From positions 3,023,001-3,087,000 of the forward strand of contig JAWHQI010000257.1 in NCBI GenBank assembly GCA_033032865.1: DNA of 64,000 bases, written 5' to 3'. Position 1 is the stretch's first letter, and every line of letters starts with the position of its first letter. Below are positions 32,326 through 43,940 of the stretch, one piece after another. The stretch is from Dactylorhiza incarnata. Lineage: Eukaryota > Streptophyta > Magnoliopsida > Asparagales > Orchidaceae. Position numbers and translations under genes: made by a program. Under the pieces are notes generated by a model. The model had not been told where the DNA came from. It worked only from the letters and a program-made list of their open reading frames with translations, and did no database searches.

Positions 32326-33706
32326 TGATAACTTCTCGAAAAGAAGTTATTAACTCTCTTATTTTAATAAATATTGAGAAAATATACGAAATATAACGAT
32401 GAATTCACTAATATATTTCATATCTGTAATTGTGGACAGTTTATCGGCAAACGAGCAGCATATTTGTGCAGGAGTGCGAAAAATCCATGAAAGAACGGAC
32501 AAATTTAAGCTGGAATTATATTACTGGAAAGAATGGAGCAGTTTGGTCATAACCGGGTTGTAACATAGCGGTTTAAATGGAATTTTCTGAACCAAAAGCA
32601 CAACATTTCTCGAAATATTATTAAGTGGGCCTGCGGTTCACTGTTGAAAGGACACGCCTGTTCAGAATTTGGACTGTAGCGTGGCAAATAAAGGAGGATT
32701 TCGGCAGTTTCAAGGGGTGAGACGGCGAGACTTTTAGAGAGAGAAAAAGGAAAGAAAAGAAGGGTTTTTCTTGAAGAAGAAGAAAGAGACGACATATTGA
32801 GCAGATTTGGCAACGAAAAGGACAAATTCCTGCGCTTAAATTTAAACTCCGAACAATGTCTTGTAAGATCTTTTCAATTTTGTTTGTCATTTCAAGGATC
32901 ATGAACTAATTTTTCGTATCTTGTATGTCGTGAGTACTTGTTTTTGTTGTGATGTTTAATTTATAATTTTTCCGTATGATTTCTTGGTTTGCTATCTTTA
33001 TCAATGTTATGATTTATTGCGGGAGATTTGAATCATGTTTATCTTCAACATTTCGTGGTGAGATTCGAGAGAGGAATCACGAATGATTTAAGATAAATAC
33101 TTAATGCTATGCGGCGAGATTCGAGAGATGAGTCGCATGAATATCTAATTTAAATCTTTACTTTTATACTACGCCGCGAGATTCGAGAGAGGAGCGGTGT
33201 GTTTACATCATAATTTTGATATAATAAAAGAGAGAGGAAGAGATTCCATCACCTTAATTATTAGCAAAAGCGATTTGAGCAATTTAATTTACCTAGCATT
33301 TTTCTAAGTTAGAGATAACTAGCGAAATCTAGGTTATGGGAATTCATAGATCGAGAGATTATGATTCCTAGTTTTTAATCGAGCAAGATAGTGAAACAAA
33401 TAAAATGCATCGGTATATTTAGCAAATATCACAACAAATCTAGGAAAGCGATATACAAGATTCCTTTCTCTAAAAGTTGAAAAAAAAATTACTTAAGTAC
33501 TTTTAGCATTTTAAAAATTAGTTTTAAATATTCTGCAAATTAGTTTCGTCCAACCAATCGAATTATTTAACTTGGATTTAAGGAAAAGAGTAAACTAATA
33601 TTCATAAGCGTTAGAGTGTTCACTTCTCCGAGGGAACGATCTCAACTCACTATTATATTACTTGAGCCGGCACGTATACTTGCGTATATACACTAAAGGC
33701 GTATCA
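32326..33706 (+). repeat. 5' LTR of the Athila element
   Basis: 1381 bp. It contains four GAGATTCGAGAGA(T/G)GA blocks at ~33060-33240. Short minus-strand open frames in the LTR (32547-32902) recur in the other copy and are not genes. Confidence 0.95.
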
Positions 33707-33712
33707 AGTTTT

Positions 33713-33730
33713 TGGCGCCGTTGCCGGGGA
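33713..33730 (+). promoter_or_regulatory. Primer binding site, probably tRNA-Asp
   Basis: TGGCGCCGTTGCCGGGGA lies six bases after the LTR. It is complementary to the 3' end of plant tRNA-Asp as used by many Athila-like elements. Confidence 0.85.
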
Positions 33731-33829
33731 AGCGGCTATCTAACGGTTTATTTCTTACGATATTAGTGAACTCTTAGTAATTAGAGACCAAGTCGTCATT
33801 TTATTTCATTTTAGACTTTTGTCTAGTGT

Positions 33830-36800
33830 ATGTCCCGATTGCGTAATATTGAAATATTACCTTTGAATCTAGAAATCGAACGTACTTGTAGACGGAATAG
33901 ACAAACTGTTAGAGCAAGCACTATTATTCATCAAGAGATTGATGATAATCAGCAAGGAAATGAAAATGATCATGGGGGTCAGGTGGACCCTAATGGTCAA
34001 GTCGAACACAATGGTCATAATATTCAAAATGCTGCACCACGAATGACTTGTCGAGACTATAACGCACCGTTAAGAGGAGGTTTGCAATTTAGTATAGCGC
34101 GACCCACAATCGCCGCTAATAATTTTAAAATGGACTCGACCACAATGCAACTCGTACAACATAACAAGTTTGGGGGTCTAAATCATGAAAATGCAAACGC
34201 TCATTTAAGAACATTTTTAGAAATCTGTGATATGTACAAAGTAGATGGGGCTTCAGATGAAGCTATTCAATTGAGGTTATTCCCATTTTCTTTGGAGGGA
34301 AGAGCTAAAGACTGGCTTGATTCTCTACCACCTGGTTCCATCACTATGTGGGATCAATTGGAAGAGAAATTTCTGAATAAATATTTTCCCCCTTCTAAAA
34401 CAGCTAAGTTAGTTAGGGACATTACCACTTTCGTCCAAAATCATGGCGAAACACTTTATGAAGCGTGGGAAAGGTTTAAGGAGATGCTTAGGAAGTGTCC
34501 GCATCACGGGTTGGCCCAACACCAACAAGTAACCACTTTTTATAACGGTTTACAAACCACTACGATGATCCTAGTTGACGGAGCCGCGGGAGGGTCTTTA
34601 TTAAAGAAATATCCAGAAGATGCTATGGAAATTTTAGAAGATCTTACTTCTAACAATTACCAAGCATTCGAAAGGCAAGGTAATAACCAACCAGCCGGTA
34701 TTCATCAAATAGATCAATTCACTTCATTAGCAGCCCAAATGTCCACTCAATTTAATTTAATAAATAAGAGGTTAGATTCTCTATCTACCCCTTCAACAAG
34801 TGCACCAATGACAGTGGAACAATTAAACCAAGTAACTGAAGAAGTACACTATCTAGGAGGCCAACAAAGGCAAGGACCTTCAAATTTCGGAAATCATTAT
34901 AATCCAGAATGGCGAAATCATCCCAATTTTTCTTGGAAAAATTCACAAAATGCGACTCAACCACCAGGTTTTAATCAAAACATTAATCCTATACCAACCC
35001 AAATGCTTAATCAACAAACCAATAATAGGAAATTGACTGATGAGTATATTATAGGTTTGTTTCAAAAGAATGACTCTAGGATGGGTGGTATTGAGTCTTC
35101 ACTCCGATCTTTAGAATCCACAATTGGCCAATTGGCCAATGCTTTAAATCAAAGAACAATAGGATCGCTACCATCTGACACCACACTTAATCCAACAAGA
35201 GAAGAACCAAATAATCATTGTAAAGCTATTGCATTAAGGAGTGGGGTAGAGATCTCTAGTGGGGATGGATTACTAGAGAAGTTAAGGGAAGAAGAGATAA
35301 GAGAAAATACAATTATGAAAGAAAAGTCTATAGAAATTAAGGAGCCGGAGGAAGTGGATCCACAAAATAATAAGAAGAAAGAAATCATTTACCCTCCTCC
35401 ACCTTTTCCATCTAGATTAAATAAAACAAAACTTGACAAACAATTTCAAAAATTTATGGAAATTTTTAAGAAGCTTACAATTAATATTCCATTTGCCGAG
35501 GCATTAGAGCAAATGCCTAGTTATGTCAAGTTTATGAAAGATATTTTATCGAAGAAAAGAAAATTTCTAGATAAAGAAATAGTTGCATTAACGGAGGAGT
35601 GTAGTGCGATTTTGCAAAAGAAATTGCCTCAAAAACTTAAGGACCCCGGTAGTTTTACCATACCTTGTTCCATAGGAGTAAAATTTGTCGGGAGAGCATT
35701 ATGTGATTTAGGTGCGAGCATTAATTTAATGCCCTTATATATATATACAAAGTTAGGTCTAGGAGAGATAACTCCAACAACTCTCACTCTCCAATTAGCC
35801 GATAGGACTTTAACATTCCCTAAGGGAATAGTTGAGGATGTATTGGTTAAAGTGGAGAAATTCATCTTTCCGGGCGATTTTGTAGTGTTGGACATGGAAG
35901 AGGATAAGGATGTGCCCATAATCTTAGGGAGGCCATTTTTAGCAACCGGAAGGACTTTAATTGACGTACAAAAAGGAGAGTTAACTATGCGAGTTAATGA
36001 AGAGGAAGTAACATTCAATATCCTAAAAGCTATGGCATTTCCAAATGAAAAAGAAGATTGTTACTCTATTGAAGAAGTGGAGATTAAAAATCAATTAATT
36101 AAGGGTAATGATGATGACCTAGAACAAAGACTTCTCACAATTTTGACAAATGAAGAGTGGGATGATGATTTAGAATTGGATGAATGCGTTAAAGCTTTAG
36201 AATCCCATTATAAATTGCCTATCTTTAGGAATTTTGAATTTATAACTAGGTCAAGTGAACCAAAAATTATGAAACCCTCAATTATTGAACCTCCAACTTT
36301 AGATTTAAAACCTCTTCCGGAACATCTTAAATATGCTTTCCTTGGAGAAGAAAATACTCTTCCGGTAATAATTGATGCATCATTAAAATTTGAAGATGAA
36401 GAAAAACTACTTCTTGTTTTGAAAGAATTTAAAAAGGTCATGGGATGGACTATAGCAAACATTAGTGGCATTAGCCCTTCGATTTGTATGCATAAAATCA
36501 TATTAAAAGATGAAGCTAAAGGGTCAATTGAACATCAACGTAGGCTTAATCCACCTATGAAAGAAGTAGTTATGAAAGAGATAATAAAATGGTTAGATGC
36601 AGGCATTATTTACCCTATTTCGGATAGCAAGTGGGTAAGTCCGGTACAATGTGTACCGAAGAAGGGAGGAATTACGGTGGTAAAAAATGATAGTAACGAG
36701 TTGATACCAACTAGGACGGTTACCGGTTGGAGAATATGTATGGATTATAGGAAACTAAATAAATCAACTCGGAAGGATCACTTCCCATTACCTTTTATTG

Positions 36801-37407
36801 ATCAAGTACTTGACAAGTTGGCGGGAAATGATTATTTTTGTTTCTTGGACGGGTATTCCGGCTATAATCAGATTATGGTTGCTCCGGAAGACCAAGAAAA
36901 GACCACATTTACATGTCCTTATGGTACGTTTGCGTTTCGCAAAATGCCATTTGGATTATGTAATGCACCCGCCACTTTTCAAAGGTGCATGATATCTATT
37001 TTTACTGATTTAATGGATGAAGGTATAGAGGTGTTTATGGATGATTTCTCAGTGTTTGGGAAGTCCTTTGACTGCTGTTTAGAAGTCCTTAGGAAAGTAT
37101 TGACAAGATCTATTGAGACAAATTTAGTGCTAAATTGGGAAAAGTGTCATTTCATGGTGAGAGAGGGAATTGTCTTAGGTCATAAAGTATCACGCAAGGG
37201 TCTGGAGGTAGATCGGGCTAAAATAGAAGTTATAGAAAAGCTTTCTCCCCCTAAGAATGTCAAGGGCGTTCGTAGCTTTTTGGGCCATGCTGGGTTCTAT
37301 AGAAGGTTTATTAAAGATTTCTCTAAAATATCAAAACCTTTATGTAACTTGTTAGAAAAAGACACTCCATTCTTATTTGATGATCATTGTTTGCATGCTT
37401 TTGACAC
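33830..37407 (+). CDS. Athila gag-pol polyprotein, 5' part (interrupted)
   Basis: ATG at 33830, about 100 bases after the primer site. Gag occupies roughly residues 60-290 (FGGLNHENANAHLRTFLEIC, LRLFPFSLEGRAKDWLDSLP, LNKYFPPSKTAKL). A long Asn/Gln-rich linker follows, then the retropepsin-like protease near residue 623 with DLGASINLMP (Leu instead of the usual Thr/Ser after Asp). RT follows with WRICMDYRKLNK, FLDGYSGYNQI, MPFGLCNAPATFQRCM and catalytic FMDDF near residue 1069, then LGHAGFYRRFIKDFSKI. The frame is open until the Tat insertion at 37408. The polyprotein continues at 50169, and the joint frame would be 1788 codons plus stop. As it stands, the gene cannot give RNase H or integrase. 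Confidence 0.95.
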
Positions 37408-38088
37408 TGTTGAAACCAGCAACTGGTCTCTTGAGTTCGGACCCACTGGGGGTGTAGCCGATGCTTATTTCTCCCTCGCTAGACTCTCTTGACGGTGGAT
37501 GCTGAAAACGGAATAGACCCAAGGCTGAAGCGAGGAGGTCCCGCCACACACCCGGAAGATCTTAGAGAGCTTCCCCTCCCAAACCAAAGCTCAACCGGGC
37601 ACCTTGGAGGGCACTGGCTGCCAACCAAAACTAGCCTAGAGGAGAGGATTCTCTAAAATCGGGCTCTCCTCCAAGGTGCCCTTAAGGGTCTATTTATAGT
37701 TTTCCTAGGCTGGTCTGTAAATAGCCTGAATCCGCCTTTTGATTTTACTAACTGCACCCCAAATTGGCCTGCTGATAGCCTAACTCCGCTGTTCCGAAGG
37801 GCTATTTGCAGCCCACCAGGGGTATTATGGTCATTTCCTCCTCGCTGCCTTCTGGGCGAGTGGTCCGTGAGGGAACCACTCGCCGAGTTCCCGCTTGACA
37901 TGGCGAATGCTCGAGCCCCTCTGGGCGAATGGTCCGTGGAGGCACCACTCGCCGGGCTCCCTCTCGCCTGCAGCCTACCCCACTAATCTGAGGACCCTTT
38001 CTCTTCTCTCGGTATGGGCGAATGGTCTGACCGACCCCTGTCCCATCAACTGACTCGAGGGACCCACTCGCCAAATACGGGTTGTACA
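37408..38088 (-). repeat. 3' LTR of the Tat element
   Basis: TGTTGAAACCAGCAACTGG to CGGGTTGTACA. A minus-strand TATAAATA lies at 37691-37698. Contains the ATTTTACTAACTGCACCCC sequence, a cousin of the U3 array motif in the 12994-20270 LTRs. Confidence 0.95.
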
Positions 38089-38198
38089 CAATCCCCGCTC
38101 TTTGCGAGTGGCTCGTCCACTCGGAAAGAACAGTCCAACCCCTTATTTGGTGAGTGCTTGTTGAGTGGGCCCCGCAAGATTCTGTGGGTCCCACCGTT

Positions 38199-38212
38199 AT
38201 CCTATATATATA
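38199..38212 (+). promoter_or_regulatory. TATA-like site of antisense gene 1
   Basis: CTATATATATATAC lies ~85 bases before the gene 1 ATG and just inside the Tat 3' LTR boundary. Its use as a promoter is inferred from position only. Confidence 0.45.
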
Positions 38213-38295
38213 TACATCCCGTGTCAGGTTTTTCTGGACCACTTCCCCATTTCGGCTCAGGATTTCTTCTCTCTCTTGACCTTTTGCCACTTCCA

Positions 38296-39593
38296 ATGTC
38301 TTCTCATAAGCCTTCCGCGAAACCCCTTTCGCAAGAGATGATCGAGCGCCTGGCCGCGGCCCAGGTTGCAACCGCCCCGAAAACTGCCAGATTCGCTCCC
38401 TGGCTGACATCCAAGCGAGACCCGAGCGTCCCGTACGTCTCGCGGCGAGCCAAGACGATTCGGTTGAATCGTCAGAAAGGCGAGGCCGTGTCCGAATCTC
38501 CGGCGCGTACTCCTGTTGACCTCGGGACCCAGGTATGGGAATTCCTCCCACCTTACCTTTTAGTTCGGACCCTTACTCCAAAGTTGTTTTGACCACTCGC
38601 AGGGGACCTCGGTGCCAGAGGACGGCTACGCGGTCGTCTTGCATAGTGTCGCGGCGCCACCCCCCGAGTCTGAGGGACCTCCTCCAGATCTGGCCCTGGC
38701 TCCTCCCCCTCCTCCGGGCGAGATCGTTCTTCAGTCCAGTAAGCTTTGGGAATCCTTCCGATTTACCTTTGAGACGGATTGTTTCTGACCCTCAACTTTT
38801 TGCAGTCCTCAACCCAGACGTCTCGCTACGGGACACTATTCCTCCGCCTTCCCCAACCCAGCGGAACCCTTCTGTTACAGCGAATGAGCAGAGGGTCCAC
38901 CCCGAGCGGGAGCCGGGTCAGCACCTCCGTGCTGAAGATAACGCGAATCCTCCGGCGGATGATCAGGCTCCTCCTCCCCCGCCTTTCCGCCCCGGAAAAG
39001 GGAAGGTTTTCCCCCCTTTCGCCGGTTTGCCCGAAGTACACCCCCATACTTCTCGCCCCTCAGGCCACAGGGTACCTGCCCCAGGTGAGGCCTCTATCTT
39101 GTCCTCGCCGCATTCACTAACTTCATCGTATTGATCCTTTTATAATCTCGTAGGGTATCGGGAGGTCTCCCCCCCTGAGTCCTACTATGAGGGGGAAGAC
39201 GGGGTGCTCTCGCCCCTTCCCTCCCCAGGTGATCTCGCTGACTTCTTGGGTGACTCATCTGACCACGTGACCCTGAAGGAGCGAATCACGGAGATCTTTG
39301 GGAAGCTTATACACCTCCAGCGAAATGCTGCCGGCCAGGTGGATGAGGAGAAGCTGGAGATCAAGCGCGAGCTGAAGGAACTCCGGAGGGACTACTCGCG
39401 GCTTCTCGCGACAGTGGAGCGACTGGGGGGCGAAGGTGGGGAGCTGTCGCCTGAAAGGCACGCGGCGAGAGCCCGGGACCAGCTCCAACTGGCTTCCCAC
39501 GAGATCACCAACATGATGACATACTACCGTCAGCGAATGCCCCCAGAAGCAGGGTCGCGAAAGCGAGGTCGATGGGTTTGGGTGGAGTACTGA
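38296..39593 (+). CDS. Tat antisense gene 1, four-exon model, 363 aa
   Basis: Proposed exons: 38296-38532, 38603-38738, 38806-39084 and 39154-39593. The three introns (70, 67 and 69 bp) are GT-AG, with donors GTATGG, GTAAGC and GTGAGG and pyrimidine-containing acceptors. Phases 0, 1 and 1 fit, and the joined length is 1092 nt (363 codons plus stop). The predicted protein starts MSSHKPSAKPLSQEMIERL. It has a proline-rich middle (APPPPPGEIV, DDQAPPPPPFRPGKGK) and an acidic patch (YYEGEDGVLSPLP). Residues ~235-345 are charged and helical, probably coiled-coil (KLEIKRELKELRRDYSRLLA). I know no family for it. It runs against the element's own gag-pol. Confidence 0.6.
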
Positions 39594-39737
39594 CCCAGAC
39601 GCCATAATCTCTTTCTTTTCCTACCCGCCTCGCCGCGAGTGTCGAACATTAACATTTGTCTGTAATAACTTTGTATACTATGATTCTGAGAATGCTCTAT
39701 TTATCGCTATTTACTTTCCTCAGCCTATCTGATTGTC

Positions 39738-39974
39738 GCCGAATGATATGCTTTGTGAATGCTTACCTGATCATTTTTGCTTCTCTCATAACCTGCCTTG
39801 GTACTGCCGAATGATATGCCTTGCGAATGCTTACCTGATCATTTTTGCTTCTCTCATAACCTGCCTTGGTACTGCCGAATGATATGCCTTGCGAATGCTT
39901 ACCTGATCATTTTTGCTTCTCTCATAACCTGCCTTGGTACTGCCGAATGATATGCCTTGCGAATGCTTACCTGA
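39738..39974. repeat. 68-bp tandem repeat, ~3.5 copies
   Basis: Units start GCCGAATGATATGCCTTGCG at 39738, 39806, 39874 and 39942, between the two antisense genes of the Tat element. The first unit has several differences and the others look identical. Confidence 0.92.
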
Positions 39975-40124
39975 CCCTTTTCGCAAAGCCGATGAGCGAA
40001 TAGTTATAGGTCACTCGCCATTAATGGGCGAGAGAGATTTGGACCGGGTTTCGAGGCGCCGGACTGCCGCAGATTGCTATCCGCACCCCCCGTTGCCTCG
40101 AAAGCCCAAACGCCATTTAATGCC

Positions 40125-40135
40125 TCTATAAATAG
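40125..40135 (+). promoter_or_regulatory. TATA box of antisense gene 2
   Basis: CTATAAATAGG lies ~120 bases before the gene 2 ATG, a canonical plant TATA context. Confidence 0.6.
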
Positions 40136-40247
40136 GCCCTTCAACTACCGTAATAAATACATCACCATTCGCTCCGTCTCTTTCTTTGCTCCTAGCATTC
40201 GCACCTCTCCCTCCTTTGTTACTCCTTTCCTTTCCCTCATTCGCGAG

Positions 40248-42161
40248 ATGGGTGCCGATGCCGAAGGAAGGGGCAAGTGCGCCAGCGCATTCGTCAATCA
40301 CGTGTTCGATTCCTGCGACCTCTCCGAAGAGGCCTACTTGACGGCGGTCGCTGACTACGTCCCCGGGGGGTTCGAGGGGCGAAAGCCCAGGCCTGAGGAG
40401 CGCCTGAACTCTATCTCGCCTTGTGCTCTCGCAATCCCGCTAGAGCACTTCGAGGTAGGCTTTCGCCTCCCCATCTGGCCGGAGTTGCGCCAGACTTTCA
40501 GGTACTATGGGGTCGTGCCCGCCCAGCTCAACCCCAACTCCATAGCCATGCTGGTCGGGTACGCGAGCTACTTGCGAGAAGAAGGGATCGAGTTCTCGCT
40601 GCCTGTCTTCCGCAAACTCTACACCTTCCGCTGCACCGACGGCATCTCCTTCTTCTCGGGTTTAAGCCCTCTCAAACACTACGGGCTCCCGAACAAGAAC
40701 CACGAATGGGTTCGCCGCTTCATCTTCGTCAGCGGGAGCCTAGGTAACACCCTTCTCGCCCCGGTGCAGGAGGAGGAGTCGACCTTCCGCCCCCCGACCC
40801 TAGGGGGGCATTAGGCGAAACTCCATCAATACATTCTTCAGTACGGGATGGACCTTGTCTATCTCCGGCGAAACGTCAACACGCTCCCGTTCATTCCGCA
40901 GGGCGAGGGTAAGATTCCAAGACTTTTGAATTCATTTCGGTTGTGATTCTTACTCCATTCGCCTAAACCACTCGCGATATCATGCAGGTGTGCGTAATCT
41001 TCCCGTTCATCCGCCTCGCCCTCCTGGATTTTGCCTACCTCTCGCGCAAGCCGCCGCGGAGGCTTGCCGGGAGGAGCCGTCCTCTTCCAAACCTAGTAGC
41101 CGGAAGCGAAAGTCGGCGAAGGCTTCTTCCCCTCCTCCCTCGAAGTCGCCCTGTCCTCCCGCGGCGAAGGGCAAGGGGGTTATGGGTGAATCCTCTGGGG
41201 CGGGTGCTCCACCCTCAACCCTGGGGACCGACGCGCCTGGCGCGAATGCTCCTCCGGACAAATTGGCGCTGCCGCCGCCTCCGTTGCCCCGGGACCATCG
41301 TAACTTTGCGAACGGCGAGAAGTACGTGGACCCTTCCGGGGCTCCTTTGCTGAAGTGGGACAGGAACGCGAACCGGGTTTCGCTATCCACTCTCCATCCC
41401 TCTTGGGTGGAGACCAACATTGCCAGCGGCGAGGCCTATGCCCTGGCGTATGCTCTTTATGGCCGGGAGGACGCCGAGGTCTTCGATTTGGAGAAGACTC
41501 AGGTTCTCGCCCACGAAGCCGCCCGGGCTATGCTGCGCGCTCTCGAGCTCTCGCATATGTCCTCTCGCCGAAGCCTTGAGGTCTCGCGGAACCTGGCCAA
41601 GGTCGAGGAGACCAGGGCCCTTCTATCCCAGGAGGCGAGCGATCTCAGGGAAAAACTAAAGACCGCGGAAGCTCTTCTCGCCAGCCGCCCGGTTGTAGAG
41701 GTACGTTTACTTTCACTCCCGTGAATGGTTATCACTGACCGTCCCATACTCCTCTCATCATGATTACTTTATTTTTTCAGGATGCTACGAGTGCTGGGAT
41801 GCTCCGCGTGCGGGTGGCCGACCTCGAGGAGAAAGTCCGTCTCGCCCAGGCCGAGACCCAGCTACTGCGAGAAGCTGGAATGACAGCACTCGCCCCGGGT
41901 GATGGGGGGCACTTTTACCCCCATCACGAGCTGGAGCAACTGCTTCAGGAGAATGCGCAACGCGCCGTCAAGCACTCGTTGCAGGTGCTGCGGCGGGCTG
42001 GGTATTTGAAGCCGGAGGCCGAATGCCTCACCACTCGCCAAGTAGTCCCGGAGCTTTACATTCCGATTCCTTTCCCGGAGGACGACGGCGTCGTGCCGCG
42101 AGAAGACGCTCCCGACCAGGATGAGAGTGAAGATTCCTCGGAGGAGTCTGGTGACCCTTGA
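40248..42161 (+). CDS. Tat antisense gene 2, putative gypsy-type transposase domain, three exons
   Basis: Proposed exons: 40248-40908, 40988-41700 and 41781-42161. The introns (79 and 80 bp) are GT-AG with phases 1 and 0, and the total is 585 codons including stop. Exon 1 (HFEVGFRLPIWPELRQTF, VVPAQLNPNSIAMLVGY, SLPVFRKLYTFR) resembles the plant 'putative gypsy type transposon' domain (Transposase_28, PF04195). Exon 2 is Pro/Ser-rich with basic KRKSAKA, then helical. Exons 2-3 carry coiled-coil (VEETRALLSQEASDLREKLK, VADLEEKVRLAQAETQL) and an acidic tail. One in-frame TAG at 40812-40814 (codon 189) interrupts exon 1, and the reading beyond it (YGMDLVYLRRNVNTLPFIP) still looks coding. Antisense ORFs of this sort are known in Grande/Retand-type elements, and their role is unknown. 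Confidence 0.68.
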
Positions 42162-42329
42162 GGGGGGCCCTCTGTATTTCCCCCCCCCCTTTTTTCTGTT
42201 TTTACCTTTTCTTTTTTCTGATGTAACCATGAATTGGGCGAATGCCCCTAAAAGATATATCTATGGTTTACAATTTTTATGCTATCTCAATTTCTGCATA
42301 ATCTCAATTTTTATGTTATCTCAAACTTT

Positions 42330-42421
42330 ATTATCATTCGCTGCCACATCTCGCTAGGCTCATTAGGACATCGATTCTTTTTATTCGCTGCCACATCTCG
42401 CTAGGCTCATTAGGACATCGG
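42330..42421. repeat. ~45-bp tandem duplication
   Basis: ATTCGCTGCCACATCTCGCT then AGGCTCATTAGGACATCG occurs twice in succession, between antisense gene 2 and the 87-bp array. Confidence 0.9.
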
Positions 42422-42654
42422 GTCGTGACGCGACTGTCTTGGCCACCCCGCGAATGTTCGAAGATGACTTAGGTCGGTCGCTCCCCTTCGACTTCCCGCT
42501 ACCCGAAACACTCGCGTACCCTCACCATCCGCTCGGACGGGGATTTCGCCCGGGCAGTCAGGAAGAGAGGTAGGATTATCATTCGCTTGGGTGGTCCCTG
42601 CGAATGCTCCTGGATCCACCTTAGGGAATTTGGATCCTGCTACCAAGTGGACCC

Positions 42655-43846
42655 TCCAACCTGCCAGCTGGATGAGAGCCCGGACAGCGGATCTGCTCGG
42701 GGCCAACCTCTGGAACTTGGAACCTGCCACCGAGTGAGCCTTCGGACCTGCCAGCTAGATGAGAGCCTAGACAGCGGGTCTGCTCGGGGCCAACCTCTGG
42801 AACTTGGAACCTGCCACCGAGTGAGCCTTCGGACCTGCCAGCTAGATGAGAGCCTGGACAGCGGGTCTGCTCGGGGCCAACCTCTGGAACTTGGAACCTG
42901 CCACCGAGTGAGCCTTCGGACCTGCCAGCTAGATGAGAGCCTGGACAGCGGGTCTGCTCGGGGCCAACCTCTGGAACTTGGAACCTGCCACCGAGTGAGC
43001 CTTCGGACCTGCCAGCTAGATGAGAGCCTGGACAGCGGGTCTGCTCGGGGCCAACCTCTGGAACATAGAACCTGCCACCGAGTGAGCCTTCGGACCTGCC
43101 AGCTAGATGAGAGCCTGGACAGCGGGTCTGCTCGGGGCCAACCTCTGGAACATAGAACCTGCCACCGAGTGAGCCTTCGGACCTGCCAGCTAGATGAGAG
43201 CCTGGACAGCGGGTCTGCTCGGGGCCAACCTCTGGAACATAGAACCTGCCACCGAGTGAGCCTTCGGACCTGCCAGCTAGATGAGAGCCTGGACAGCGGG
43301 TCTGCTCGGGGCCAACCTCTGGAACATAGAACCTGCCACCGAGTGAGCCTTCGGACCTGCCAGCTAGATGAGAGCCTGGACAGCGGGTCTGCTCGGGGCC
43401 AACCTCTGGAACATAGAACCTGCCACCGAGTGAGCCTTCGGACCTGCCAGCTAGATGAGAGCCTGGACAGCGGGTCTGCTCGGGGCCAACCTCTGGAACA
43501 TAGAACCTGCCACCGAGTGAGCCTTCGGACCTGCCAGCTAGATGAGAGCCTGGACAGCGGGTCTGCTCGGGGCCAACCTCTGGAACATAGAACCTGCCAC
43601 CGAGTGAGCCTTCGGACCTGCCAGCTAGATGAGAGCCTGGACAGCGGGTCTGCTCGGGGCCAACCTCTGGAACATAGAACCTGCCACCGAGTGAGCCTTC
43701 GGACCTGCCAGCTAGATGAGAGCCTGGACAGCGGGTCTGCTCGGGGCCAACCTCTGGAACATAGAACCTGCCACCGAGTGAGCCTTCGGACCTGCCAGCT
43801 AGATGAGAGCCTGGACAGCGGGTCTGCTCGGGGCCAACCTCTGGAG
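42655..43846. repeat. 87-bp minisatellite, ~14 copies, in the Tat element
   Basis: Units of GAACCTGCCACCGAGTGAGC, CTTCGGACCTGCCAGCTAGA and TGAGAGCCTGGACAGCGGGT with CTGCTCGGGGCCAACCTCTG. Copies are near identical. The first four or so have GAACTTGGAACC and later ones GAACATAGAACC, so the array grew by block duplication. At 29 codons per unit, one plus and two minus frames stay open for over 400 codons without any domain. Confidence 0.95.
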
Positions 43847-43940
43847 CATCCAGGATCTCCCCTGCGAGCTGCAGCATCATTTTCATTCACATAGTTTAGA
43901 CAAAATGCTTTTATTCAAAAAACATCATTATTACATGGTA

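Noticed and set aside
37408..37492. C-terminal ~28 codons of the 1220-codon frame
   Set aside because: They read into the Tat LTR and are not part of the Athila polyprotein.
42587..43894. Plus frame of 435 codons and minus frames of 416 and 421 codons
   Set aside because: Stop-free 87-bp tandem repeat read in several frames. No domain, no start context, no variation expected of a real protein.
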